A stretch of 64,000 nucleotides of DNA, from contig CAYXPY010000005.1 in assembly GCA_964467345.1 (NCBI GenBank), positions 15,413-79,412 on the forward strand, read 5' to 3'. Position 1 is the first letter of the stretch. Each line of letters begins with the position of its first letter. Under the pieces are notes generated by a model. That model was not told where the DNA came from. It saw only the letters and a list, made by a program, of their open reading frames with translations, and ran no database searches. Below, in pieces: positions 54,745-62,728 of this stretch. Source of the DNA: SM1-50 sp964467345 (GTDB lineage Archaea > Thermoplasmatota > E2 > DHVEG-1). A program made the position numbers and the translations under genes.

Positions 54745-56092
54745 TACCCCAAAATCGTAACGTCATGATAATACCTATAATAATGATAATGAGGCCAAAT
54801 GCCCTTTGCATCCATTTCCCCGCAGTAACATACTTGTTCCCTAGTTTTCCTCGAATACTGCTTGTGACAGCACACAAGGGAATGATCGGAATCCCATGAC
54901 CAAGACCAAAGACAAATAAAAGCAAACCACCACTCAGTATCGATATTTTTTGTGAGAGCGTGAGGATAAACACAGGCATCATAAGGGACAGAGCGCAAGG
55001 TGCCCACCCAATCGAAAACAAAATCCCTAAAAAGAATGCTCCAAGATATATTGATTTTTTACTTAACCTTAAAAACAAGCTCTGTCCTTTCTCCATTACT
55101 TCAGAACTGTTTTTGGTTTGTCCTCTAAAGCGGATTATTTCCTTAATAGGTTTGAAAACATTAATCCCAAGTATAATCAGGATCATTCCTGCTACGAGGT
55201 AGAACAAAGCTGATGCTTCAATAAAGATACTTACTGATGAAAGGAGAAGACCAAAAATAAAAAAAACAAAAGCCATACCAAGAGTAAACACAACGCCAAT
55301 CCAAAAACCTTGCAGAGAATACGTCTTCGTTGAATTTTTTTCATCTTGTTTTTGCAGTGAACCAACATAAGAAATCATAGCGGCAAGAAGAGCAATCGAA
55401 CAAGGAGATAATGCAGTTAATATGCCAAGCCCAAAGATACCAAGAAACGTTAATTCATTCGTATACGTTCTTCCCCTAAAATCCTCCCATTTCCCCTCAA
55501 AAATTTCTGATACATCATGGAGGAGAGAATCAGCAGTTTGAATACCATCAATCTTTCCTCTACCAATGCAGTATACATGATAAACACCAACAATATGTTG
55601 AGACGTATCAATGAAAACAATCGAAGGATTTGAAAAAGCCCCTTCAACGGTAAAATAGGGATAATATAAACTTGTAATTGAGTAGGGACTATAATCTTCA
55701 ACCCAATGCCAGCTAACCTGGACATCAAAATCTCGTTCTGCTATCGTTTTACCATCTTCTGAATACGGATTCATTCTTTTATTAACAGTAATAACCGTAA
55801 CATTCTGATATGATTGTGACAGTTTTTCAAGTTCAACGATTTGCCCTTTCATCTCCTCCAGACATTCGATGCACAGGGGGGTTTCCAGACCAGTTATATG
55901 CAGAAGAACAACATTCCCTTTGTAATCACTTAGATTAAAAGTATTTCCCTCTACATCAGTTGCAGTGAAATCATATGCTGGTCTGATTTCAAAGCGTTCA
56001 CTCTCAAATAAAGAAGGAAGAAAAAACAACCCGACTAACAATACAAGAAAAACAATACTGCCAACAACCATCCATTTCTTCATTTTTTTCAT
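54731..56092 (-). CDS. Thioredoxin-CcdA fusion (thiol-disulfide transmembrane electron carrier)
   Basis: The 453-residue product has an N-terminal membrane anchor, an extracytoplasmic thioredoxin-like domain with Cys74 and Cys77 (PLCIECLEEM), and a CcdA/DsbD-type membrane domain of about six helices with the paired cysteines in LSPCSIALL and WAPCALSLM. It moves reducing power across the membrane to extracellular thiol proteins, probably including the lipoprotein encoded just upstream. ATG 56092 is used; ATG 56083 has a better-spaced AGGATGA. Last gene of the ArsR-led operon. Confidence 0.87.
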   Translation of the reverse strand: MKKMKKWMVVGSIVFLVLLVGLFFLPSLFESERFEIRPAYDFTATDVEGNTFNLSDYKGNVVLLHITGLETPLCIECLEEMKGQIVELEKLSQSYQNVTVITVNKRMNPYSEDGKTIAERDFDVQVSWHWVEDYSPYSITSLYYPYFTVEGAFSNPSIVFIDTSQHIVGVYHVYCIGRGKIDGIQTADSLLHDVSEIFEGKWEDFRGRTYTNELTFLGIFGLGILTALSPCSIALLAAMISYVGSLQKQDEKNSTKTYSLQGFWIGVVFTLGMAFVFFIFGLLLSSVSIFIEASALFYLVAGMILIILGINVFKPIKEIIRFRGQTKNSSEVMEKGQSLFLRLSKKSIYLGAFFLGILFSIGWAPCALSLMMPVFILTLSQKISILSGGLLLFVFGLGHGIPIIPLCAVTSSIRGKLGNKYVTAGKWMQRAFGLIIIIIGIIMTLRFWGITFW

Positions 56093-56098
56093 CCTTTC

Positions 56099-56686
56099 TT
56101 ATTGATTGATTCTGTGATAATAAATCGCATCTTTAATCCACGTTTCCAGCTCTGAATCATTCACGGTCATGTCCTGTGGTGCTTCCCAGGTATGCCAACC
56201 GATTTTTATCTCGCCATTGTCCTTAACATAGGTGAATAAACCGGTGAGAGCAATATACCCTGGAGGACCATTTGGATCATACAGGTACACCTCATTTGCT
56301 TTCTGAAGAATATCACCAGAAGCATCATAGACTGCATCCAAATCATACAACGTTAAATATTCTTCATATTTTTCCCCAAAACTGATTACACGCTCCGACT
56401 GGTCAGCACAACTAATACACCCTGTTCTATGAACAACAAACAATGCCGGTTTACTTTTCAACGAATCAACAATCCAGTCAAGGTGTGCTACCAACTGTCC
56501 ACTTAAAGGGTTGCCTTGTGGAAAATCTATCCAAAAATGATTAGACCCAGATCCAATTGAATGCACAGGCGAATACTGTTCCAACCAATTGTCAGTTCCA
56601 TTTGAAGAATTATTACTAGTACAACCGCCAAAGATAAGAAAAAAAATAATCGCAAAAACAATAGCCATCAAAGCTTTCAATTTCAT
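56099..56686 (-). CDS. Thioredoxin-like lipoprotein
   Basis: The 195-residue product has a lipobox (FLIFGGC, Cys22) and a thioredoxin-like CxxC, Cys90 and Cys93 (RTGCISCADQ). It is predicted to sit outside the membrane as a lipid-anchored thiol-disulfide protein. GAGGTGA precedes the ATG. Located between the DGC-type and CcdA fusion genes, it is the obvious partner of the CcdA fusion. Confidence 0.8.
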   Translation of the reverse strand: MKLKALMAIVFAIIFFLIFGGCTSNNSSNGTDNWLEQYSPVHSIGSGSNHFWIDFPQGNPLSGQLVAHLDWIVDSLKSKPALFVVHRTGCISCADQSERVISFGEKYEEYLTLYDLDAVYDASGDILQKANEVYLYDPNGPPGYIALTGLFTYVKDNGEIKIGWHTWEAPQDMTVNDSELETWIKDAIYYHRINQ

Positions 56687-56692
56687 ATCCTA

Positions 56693-57058
56693 TCACCTCT
56701 TAATTTTTTTAACGACGTTTTCAATTTGTTCATCATCCAGTGGAAAACCATTTTCCTTTTTGATGCCCAACTCGGTTATCACAATATGTTTATCAATAGA
56801 AAAACCAGCATGTTCTAAGGTCTTCCTTGCGCACGAAACTGGACAACCATCAATCACAACAATTTTTTTTGCAGCCTTCGTCGACTCAACAATACCACTG
56901 ATATGCCCTCCGATGCCTGCAAGACAATACATCTTTCCATAACCTTGATTTGTGAGTTGCTTTGCTGCTTCATTGGCGATTTGTCCAACGTTTGATCCCC
57001 CAGAACATGGGAAAATCAAAACTTCGGTAGGCCGACATAAACATTTATCCTTATTCAT
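56693..57058 (-). CDS. DGC-domain putative zinc-binding protein
   Basis: The 121-residue product matches the DGC family: VLIFPCSGGSNVGQIANEAA, CLAGIGGHISG, VVIDGCPVSCARKTLEHAG (DGCxxxC). The conserved cysteines suggest metal or metalloid binding. Its start overlaps the end of the DUF2703 gene by four bases (ATGA), indicating coupling. The family is often found near thiol-redox and metalloid genes in anaerobes; function unproven. Confidence 0.88.
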   Translation of the reverse strand: MNKDKCLCRPTEVLIFPCSGGSNVGQIANEAAKQLTNQGYGKMYCLAGIGGHISGIVESTKAAKKIVVIDGCPVSCARKTLEHAGFSIDKHIVITELGIKKENGFPLDDEQIENVVKKIKR

Positions 57059-57456
57059 TTCCCAACCTCTTTTTTATTTGAATCTAGAAGTATAAAAACA
57101 GCCTTACGAATTAATTCCTCTGGAATCTCTTCGTAAGTTATCCCCTCGTATTGGATTGTCCTGCAATAAGTCTCGTTTCCTGTGAGACAAGTGCACGAAG
57201 AACAGTAATTTTCGTCTTTTTTAGCGTTTGAGAGGATTTGTTCAAGAGGTCGATCATTAACTAGAACCATATTTGATTGCTGGATGTCTTTTTCTGATAA
57301 TTTTGTTTCTTTGAATATTATATCCACACCTTTAGGTTTTAATTCTTTTTTCAGCTTCGTAATAAATTGATTAAGTGTTTTTCCTGTCTTCGAACATCGG
57401 ATACAAGTTCCTTTCTCGATATCCAGATGCCGCCATTCAATATGCAAAGCTCTCAT
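57055..57456 (-). CDS. DUF2703 family cysteine-rich protein
   Basis: The 133-residue product fits DUF2703: LHIEWRHLDIEKGTCIRCSKTG (Cys18 and Cys21), MVLVNDRPLEQIL and a cysteine cluster YCSSCTCLTGNETYC. It is small, soluble and probably metal- or metalloid-binding. It lies in the ArsR-led operon between the carboxymuconolactone decarboxylase-like and DGC genes. Function unknown. Confidence 0.85.
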   Translation of the reverse strand: MRALHIEWRHLDIEKGTCIRCSKTGKTLNQFITKLKKELKPKGVDIIFKETKLSEKDIQQSNMVLVNDRPLEQILSNAKKDENYCSSCTCLTGNETYCRTIQYEGITYEEIPEELIRKAVFILLDSNKKEVGK

Positions 57457-57465
57457 AATTGATAC

Positions 57466-57789
57466 CTACCGAGGGCAACATTTCATATTATTTTTCATCA
57501 ATTCTTTATAATCACCGAGGACATCATGAACCCAGCAGTCATCATTACCTGCACTTTCACGGAACACAAGAGCCATAATATACGCAAGTTCTTTGACTGT
57601 TGCACCAGCTTCTAATGCCCCCTTGAAATGTTTCCGGACACACGGTGCTGAGCGACCCTTAATCGCAAGGGCAAAACAGATGAACTGATAGGTTTTCTCA
57701 TCGATCATTCGTTTCTTTTTATAAAGCTCATCGATGTTGTCAAGTTCTGTTACAAACTCAGGAAACCATTCAGCCACTAATCGCATCAT
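57466..57789 (-). CDS. Carboxymuconolactone decarboxylase/AhpD-like protein
   Basis: The 107-residue product fits the CMD/AhpD fold: YQFICFALAIKGRSAPCVRKHFKGALEAGATVKELAYIMALV. The usual CxxC of AhpD is reduced to a single cysteine (Cys50) with His54 four residues later, so peroxidase-coupling activity may be altered. A C-terminal CCPR adds two cysteines. ATG overlaps the thioredoxin stop (TAATG). Confidence 0.86.
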   Translation of the reverse strand: MMRLVAEWFPEFVTELDNIDELYKKKRMIDEKTYQFICFALAIKGRSAPCVRKHFKGALEAGATVKELAYIMALVFRESAGNDDCWVHDVLGDYKELMKNNMKCCPR

Positions 57790-58031
57790 TATTTTCCCCC
57801 TTTCTGCAATAATTTTTTTATGTCATCAGGACTCGGGATCCGACCTACGATCTTTGCTTCACCATCGATAAAAACCGCTGGAGTCATCATGACACCTCGG
57901 TTGATGATCTCTTCAATATCTTCTACTTTGACAATTTCTGCCTGTACACCAAGTTCCTCAACTGCCTTCCGCACGTTTTTTTCCGTTGTCTTACATTTTG
58001 GACAACCAGTCCCTAATATCTCGATTTTCAT
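57789..58031 (-). CDS. Small thioredoxin-like redox-active disulfide protein
   Basis: The 80-residue product has the CxxC site GTGCPKCKTTEKN (Cys10, Cys13) and the cis-proline segment MMTPAVFIDGEAKIVGR of glutaredoxin-size thioredoxins. ATG 58031 has AAGGTGATC upstream; a longer reading from 58052 would overlap the permease gene. Such proteins often sit next to ArsP-type permeases and may supply thiols for metalloid handling. Confidence 0.92.
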   Translation of the reverse strand: MKIEILGTGCPKCKTTEKNVRKAVEELGVQAEIVKVEDIEEIINRGVMMTPAVFIDGEAKIVGRIPSPDDIKKLLQKGGK

Positions 58032-58041
58032 GTAGATCACC

Positions 58042-59157
58042 TTATCCACCAATCATTCCATACACAAAACCAACCAGAGCCGCAATCACAATTACTAATG
58101 TAAAATACACCAATGCTTTTTTCACACCCATGACTCTTGTAATGACCACCATGTTCGGCAGACTCAACGAAGGACCAGCGAGCAATAACGCAAGAGCAGG
58201 ACCGCCACCCATAATCCCTGCGCTATACCCAAACAAGTTCCCAACGATGGCAACTTCTAAAAGAGTCGGCATATACAAAATAGCACCAATCACCGATGCA
58301 AGGAAGCATGATACAATATCATTACCACCAATATAGGGTGCCACAGCAACACCAAGAGCCGTAGAGGGATCAGCACCAGGCATAAAATACGCAGCGACAC
58401 CACCAATTAGCCCAACAATAAAAACACCAACAAGAAGAATCGGAAAAATCTTCTTAACAAGACACCATGTTTCGTAACCCCAGTTTTTAACCTCATCACG
58501 AGTATAATAAAAAATAAGAATAACTGAAACAGCAAGTGTTAAAACATAAACAATCGCAAGTTTTGGAATCCAAGGAATATAACTACTACTCGCTGCTCCA
58601 ATAAGAAGAATCAACACAAGCAATACTAAAAACAACAATGAAATCCAAATAGGGCGACTACTTTTCTCCTCACCTTGTTGAACAGCAAAAATATCTTTAT
58701 CATCTTTCTTTTTTTCAGCTTCTTCTTTTCTAAAAATAAAAGCCATTAACAAACCAATAACAACTGACATCAGAATAGCAGCAACTGCTCTTGCAAGACC
58801 AATATTATAGCCAAGGACCTGAGCAGTCAGAACAATTGCAAGAATGTTTATTGCAGGTCCTGAGAACAGAAAAGCAGATGCTGGACCAATGCCAGCACCA
58901 CGTTTATGGATGCTCGTAAACAAAGGTAGGATGGTGCAACTGCAAACTGCAAGGATGGTTCCAGAAAGAGCTGCAACAGGATAAGAAATATATTTTTTTG
59001 TTTGTGAACCAAAATATTTCAACACTGATTGTTTTGAAACAAATACTGCGATGGCACCAGCGATAAAAAATGCAGGGATTAAACAGGTTAATACGTGTGC
59101 AGAGAGATATTCACTTAACGCTTGTAATCCTGCTACAATAATATCAATTATTTCCAT
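58042..59157 (-). CDS. ArsP/DUF318-type permease
   Basis: The 371-residue product has two sets of about four to five helices, a charged central loop (EEAEKKKDDKD), and the family signatures CSCTILPLFTSIHKRGAGIG and SGPAINILAIVL, with internal symmetry (GPALALLLAGPSLSLPN) in the second half. The adjacent Cys-Ser-Cys is the proposed trivalent organoarsenical site in ArsP; related permeases export metals. It follows an ArsR gene by four bases, so metalloid or metal efflux is the most likely role. Confidence 0.87.
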   Translation of the reverse strand: MEIIDIIVAGLQALSEYLSAHVLTCLIPAFFIAGAIAVFVSKQSVLKYFGSQTKKYISYPVAALSGTILAVCSCTILPLFTSIHKRGAGIGPASAFLFSGPAINILAIVLTAQVLGYNIGLARAVAAILMSVVIGLLMAFIFRKEEAEKKKDDKDIFAVQQGEEKSSRPIWISLLFLVLLVLILLIGAASSSYIPWIPKLAIVYVLTLAVSVILIFYYTRDEVKNWGYETWCLVKKIFPILLVGVFIVGLIGGVAAYFMPGADPSTALGVAVAPYIGGNDIVSCFLASVIGAILYMPTLLEVAIVGNLFGYSAGIMGGGPALALLLAGPSLSLPNMVVITRVMGVKKALVYFTLVIVIAALVGFVYGMIGG

Positions 59158-59161
59158 AGTA

Positions 59162-59425
59162 TCATTCCTTGAATTTGTTTGCGATATCTATCAGCTTAAA
59201 AACGTCTTTATCAGCAATGCTGAGCAGAATACGTGTTCCATCTTTTCGTTCATTGACAAGCCCTGCATGTTTGAGGATTTTAAGATGGAGAGAAACATTT
59301 GGTTGGGATTTACCAGTATAAGGAATGACCTCACAGATACACTTTTCCTCATCTTTGATACACTCGAGGATTTTCAGTCGGGTTGGATCTGCTAAAGCTT
59401 TGAATATTTCTATTTCATTCATCAT
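59162..59425 (-). CDS. ArsR-family metalloregulator
   Basis: The 87-residue product has a winged helix (FKALADPTRLKILECI, SQPNVSLHLKILKHAGLVNERKDG) with cysteines 22, 29 and 31 (KCICEV), equivalent to the ArsR As(III) site. It is the first gene of an eight-gene operon and should repress it in the absence of metalloid. Either of two tandem ATGs (59425 or 59422) may start it; spacing from the TATA/operator predicts a leaderless mRNA. Confidence 0.9.
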   Translation of the reverse strand: MMNEIEIFKALADPTRLKILECIKDEEKCICEVIPYTGKSQPNVSLHLKILKHAGLVNERKDGTRILLSIADKDVFKLIDIANKFKE

Positions 59426-59437
59426 ATTGTATAAGTT

Positions 59438-59455
59438 TATTTAAATATTTAAATA
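59438..59455 (-). promoter_or_regulatory. 18-bp perfect palindrome at the ars operon promoter
   Basis: TATTTAAATATTTAAATA is a perfect 18-bp palindrome 12 bases upstream of arsR and contains the only TATA-like sequence. ArsR binding here would occlude TBP. Confidence 0.6.
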
Positions 59456-59555
59456 TTCTCATTAAAAATATTATTATAATAATTTTTCGGGTACGAATCC
59501 CCCTTTTTTCGGCAACAGAAGAAAAATCAATTTTTGTCAATTTTTTTTGTCGTTT

Positions 59556-59690
59556 CTACAGGAGAAAAAATGAATGAAGTGCTCCCGTCGGGAATACGTG
59601 CCAATACTTCAGAGCCCCCTAGGGTGGGAGAAGTGAAGAACTGGCAGAAAATCCCTGTGGGGAAATGATTGCTAGAGGTTCAATGCCCCA
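59556..59690. repeat. tRNA-Glu 3'-end copy 2 with extended repeat unit
   Basis: GTGCTCCCGTCGGGA (59579-59593) is an exact copy of the tRNA-Glu end. It is followed by ACGTGCCAATACTTCAGAGCC, TGAAGAACTGGCAG and GCTAGAGGTTCAA (59671-59683), also found at 48.1 and 60.7 kb. The remaining sequence in 59456-59555 and 59691-59795 is AT-rich without recognised features. Confidence 0.7.
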
Positions 59691-59795
59691 TACTAGAGAC
59701 TAGATTAAAAACTGTCATAATTCGTGATTTTTTTCAGGTTAAAACCCAATTATTTACAATTTTATTGGTTGATAGTAATGAATCAATACGTTTTT

Positions 59796-60074
59796 TCAAT
59801 GTCTGTGTTGATAAATTTTATCGTGGTGTTCAAACGCATCGAAAATGATGTTATTCGCTTGAACACGGAATAAAAGAACGTAGCTGCCAAGATGGACACG
59901 TTTGAAGTCACTCAGGGGTCTCCGAAGGTTTTTGAAATGTTGAATGGAGACAGAATCTAAAGAAGCGATCTGCACTATTTTCTTCTCAACCATTTCAAAC
60001 ATCGTTTTATCTTTTCTTTTCAAAATCACCAATGTTTTCCTCAGATCCTCAGAGATGATAATGTGGTAGCTCAT
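59796..60074 (-). CDS. RelE/ParE-type toxin
   Basis: The 92-residue product has a RelE-like pattern: KTLVILKRKDKTMFEMVEKKIVQI, FKNLRRPLSDFKRVHLGSYVLLFRV, IIFDAFEHHDKIYQ. Basic residues and the final His/Asp/Tyr stretch suit a ribosome-dependent mRNA interferase. The start overlaps the antitoxin stop by four bases (ATGA), the usual toxin-second arrangement. Confidence 0.88.
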   Translation of the reverse strand: MSYHIIISEDLRKTLVILKRKDKTMFEMVEKKIVQIASLDSVSIQHFKNLRRPLSDFKRVHLGSYVLLFRVQANNIIFDAFEHHDKIYQHRH

Positions 60075-60373
60075 AGCTCCTTAAACCATTGTTTCAATTG
60101 ATCCGGTTTCATTGGTTTGGAGAATTTTCCTTTTCGTATCTCACCTACTTTTTTCACAAACTCTTTTTTTATCGGGAGTTCATCGACAGGATGCCAATCT
60201 ATCTGTTCGCAGAATTTTTCTTCATCCTTTGTGAGTTCCCCTGTTTTCATATATTTCTCAAAAAGATATCGTTTAAGGAGTTCTTCTCTGCCGATTTCAG
60301 ACCAATTTATCCAAGAGAATCGAGAGAGTCTTTCTTTAAATGTTTTATCAACGGATATTGTGATGCAGGCCAT
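60071..60373 (-). CDS. Antitoxin of the RelE-type pair
   Basis: The product has 100 residues from ATG 60373 (AAGGAG nine bases upstream). The N-terminal 45 residues (TISVDKTFKERLSRFSWINW, then EIGREELLKRY) look like a ribbon-helix-helix-type DNA-binding and dimer domain. The C-terminal basic tail (KKEFVKKVGEIRKGKFSKP) would wrap the toxin. A small gene encoding only the N-terminal-type domain lies directly upstream. Confidence 0.85.
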   Translation of the reverse strand: MACITISVDKTFKERLSRFSWINWSEIGREELLKRYLFEKYMKTGELTKDEEKFCEQIDWHPVDELPIKKEFVKKVGEIRKGKFSKPMKPDQLKQWFKEL

Positions 60374-60374
60374 G

Positions 60375-60521
60375 TTATAGTTCTCCTTTTGCATGTAATT
60401 TTTCCAAGAGCTCCAGTCTTCTTTTTAGCCCTTTTTTTAATACTTCAGGCCAGTTGATATCCGATTTGGAATCAAGTTTTTTCTTCAAATCATCTGAAAT
60501 GGAAAACGTCATTCTCACCAT
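60375..60521 (-). CDS. 48-residue stand-alone antitoxin-like (RHH-type) protein
   Basis: An ORF of 49 codons reads VRMTFSISDDLKKKLDSKS, INWPEVLKKGLKRR and ends ELLEKLHAKGEL. It aligns with the first ~45 residues of the following antitoxin (shared S-V/I-D-K, INW-x-E, L-x-x-R, GEL) but lacks its toxin-binding tail. Its stop lies one base before the next ATG, and AAGGAG for that gene is inside this ORF. It may be a paralogous autorepressor. Confidence 0.65.
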   Translation of the reverse strand: MVRMTFSISDDLKKKLDSKSDINWPEVLKKGLKRRLELLEKLHAKGEL

Positions 60522-60531
60522 AGTACATCAT

Positions 60532-60580
60532 CTCATGCAAATGCATGTATATATGTATATGCATGAGACTATTTAAATAT
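60532..60580 (-). promoter_or_regulatory. Promoter and inverted-repeat operator of the toxin-antitoxin locus
   Basis: CTCATGCA (60532-60539) and TGCATGAG (60560-60567) form a perfect 8-bp inverted repeat around a further ATGCAT palindrome. A TATA-like ATATTTAAATAG (60570-60580) lies upstream in the minus sense. This is the expected place for autoregulation. Confidence 0.55.
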
Positions 60581-60599
60581 TCCTGTTAAAGAAAAAGTA

Positions 60600-60800
60600 A
60601 CCTGATACTCTCGTCGGAGATGCTAGAGGTTCAATGCTCCCAGAGGGTCTGAAAAAATGATCATTTTTTCTCCTGTTGGACAAGAAGTAAGTGCTCCCGT
60701 CGGGAATACTCGCTAAGACTTCAATTCTCCCGTGGGTGGGGGAAGTGAAGGACTGGTATAAAATCTCCAAGTGAGCACTATCGCTAGATGTTAACATCCC
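60600..60800. repeat. tRNA-Glu 3'-end copy 3 with flanking repeat units
   Basis: GCTAGAGGTTCAATGCTCC (60622-60640), an AAAAAATGATCATTTTTT palindrome and TCTCCTGTTGGACAAG precede GTGCTCCCGTCGGGA (60691-60705), which is identical to the tRNA end; the ~100-bp extension shared with 59.6 kb follows. The order matches that beside the tRNA at 63.9 kb. The stretch 60801-60975 is AT-rich and shows nothing more. Confidence 0.7.
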
Positions 60801-60975
60801 CACTAATGCTCACGTCAGGATTTGGTATCCATAAGTAAAAATCTCATAATATTGATAATTTTTTCAAAATACAGATTTTCTAGAATTTCTATAGATATAA
60901 ATTATCATAAAGTCTGTTGATGAGATTTTATCAGACAACTTGAAGACCGCAAGAAAAATATGCAGTTAATATTGT

Positions 60976-62679
60976 TTAGTTTAATTCTTCGATTAAAATT
61001 TCTGGAGGTTCGTTATTTATACATAATCGCTTCCAGAGAGAATAATTCAACATATTCCAGAAAGTCCATGCTTTCGTTGGATCTGATGATTGCATCTTGT
61101 ACATCTGTTTTTTATCAATTATTTTTGAGGCAGGCGAAATTAAAGGCTCAAGGGTTCCTCCTTTTTCTGCCCAGAATTTACCACTAATTACAAAACCACT
61201 TTTTGGTCGAGTAACAATAAAATTGGGTATATCTAGTTGACGTGCAACATGGCGCAATATATTTTTGGGTTCTTTGAGTTTCTTGTCCCAAGAGATAGAA
61301 TGTGCATAATTTAAAGCATATGTATAGGGATAAAATAGAATTTTTTCTTGGCTTTCACCAAGCTTAGACCAATTTAATTGTGTAATCGAATCATCACCGA
61401 GTAGGTATGATACAGAGATGATGTCGTACAGTGAACGATTTTTAAATTCTTTCATGATGTTCCAATGTCCTTGGATAATTTCTTCTTTCCTTACATTAAA
61501 ATATTGCGATGACCAATCTGGGTCTCCATGGGAATCGATAAGTTGAATGACATTATCTGAGGTTCGTATTGGAAATATTTTTTTCTCGATTTTATTGATT
61601 CGATGCAGTCCTATGCCTGTCTTTATGGATGCATACTTTATTTTCTGGTAAAAAAATTGAAGTTTCAATATTTGATTAATTTTTTCGCTGTGAAAAAGAT
61701 AGTATTGTTGAGCATCGCCAAAGATACCATCTGCACCATATCCTGAGATAATAATATCTTTACCTTTTGGAATCCCTTTTTTAAAAAGTAAATAAAGCAT
61801 AGCAGATTGGAGGTGACCAAGAGGTTCTTCTGCTTTTGATATCCCTTCAATTATGGCTAGCAGATATTCGTTTGTAGAACCTGAATAGTAATTGTTTGTT
61901 ATTTGAAATGCTTCAGCAGCAGTTTGAGAATAATCTCTTTCAATATTCTTTTTTAGATTTTCAAATGGATATCCGGTTGAATATGAAGTGTTAATGCTAT
62001 AATTTCGTTGACAAAGTTTGAATAGAATTGATGAATCAAGTCCACCGCTGAACAAAACTGCAAGTCGTTCTTTTTTTTGCGGTAATTTTTTAAGCGAATC
62101 CTCTATTAAATTTATTACATTCTTTGCATCAATATCCGGTGAATGTACATTCTGTTTAGTAATTGAAAATGGATTGTATTGTATTTCATTTAATATTTTC
62201 CATTTTCCACTGATTAATTTAATTAATAATTTGCAGCCTGTGGTTAGTTGGTTAATATTTTTATATAACGTTTTTGGTGGCATAACGTAGCGATAGATAA
62301 AAAACTCTGGCAAAGCTGAAGTATTTTCTATAATTGGAACACCTGCCTTCCTAAGCATTGATAGATGTGATGAACAGAAAAGCTCCCCTTGATGGTTGAT
62401 ATGATAATAAATGGGCCGTCCAGATGTAAGTGGTTTATCAACAGCTAGAGTTCCCTTGTTTTTTTGATAAGTGATTTGTGAAAAAATAATATCGCATATA
62501 TTAAAAGATGGAATAAGTGGAGATTCAAGGATGGTGAAACCATCTGGTTCTGAAATAAATTTTGATAAAAAATTGTCTATGATGACTGTGGCTTTAAATG
62601 AATGAATGTTGAATTCCTCGACTTTCGTGGATTTAAAGTTTTGTGATATTCCTTCTTTTGTGATAGCCAGTAAAAACAT
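60976..62679 (-). CDS. Asparagine-synthase-like ATP-dependent amidotransferase without N-terminal glutaminase cysteine
   Basis: The 567-residue product has a degenerate N-terminal Ntn-like domain (begins MFLLAITKEG; no Cys2) and a C-terminal PP-loop synthetase domain with LFSGGLDSSILF (residues 211-217 core) and IISGYGADGIFG. Loss of Cys2 means it cannot use glutamine via the usual route, so ammonia or a partner could be the donor. Such stand-alone homologues also occur in surface glycan and peptide modification loci. The gene is visibly AT-richer than its neighbours, suggesting transfer. Confidence 0.85.
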   Translation of the reverse strand: MFLLAITKEGISQNFKSTKVEEFNIHSFKATVIIDNFLSKFISEPDGFTILESPLIPSFNICDIIFSQITYQKNKGTLAVDKPLTSGRPIYYHINHQGELFCSSHLSMLRKAGVPIIENTSALPEFFIYRYVMPPKTLYKNINQLTTGCKLLIKLISGKWKILNEIQYNPFSITKQNVHSPDIDAKNVINLIEDSLKKLPQKKERLAVLFSGGLDSSILFKLCQRNYSINTSYSTGYPFENLKKNIERDYSQTAAEAFQITNNYYSGSTNEYLLAIIEGISKAEEPLGHLQSAMLYLLFKKGIPKGKDIIISGYGADGIFGDAQQYYLFHSEKINQILKLQFFYQKIKYASIKTGIGLHRINKIEKKIFPIRTSDNVIQLIDSHGDPDWSSQYFNVRKEEIIQGHWNIMKEFKNRSLYDIISVSYLLGDDSITQLNWSKLGESQEKILFYPYTYALNYAHSISWDKKLKEPKNILRHVARQLDIPNFIVTRPKSGFVISGKFWAEKGGTLEPLISPASKIIDKKQMYKMQSSDPTKAWTFWNMLNYSLWKRLCINNEPPEILIEELN

Positions 62680-62728
62680 CGTTTTATCTAGTAAACAGAT
62701 TTATGGTTTTCTATAAAAATGTATTTCA

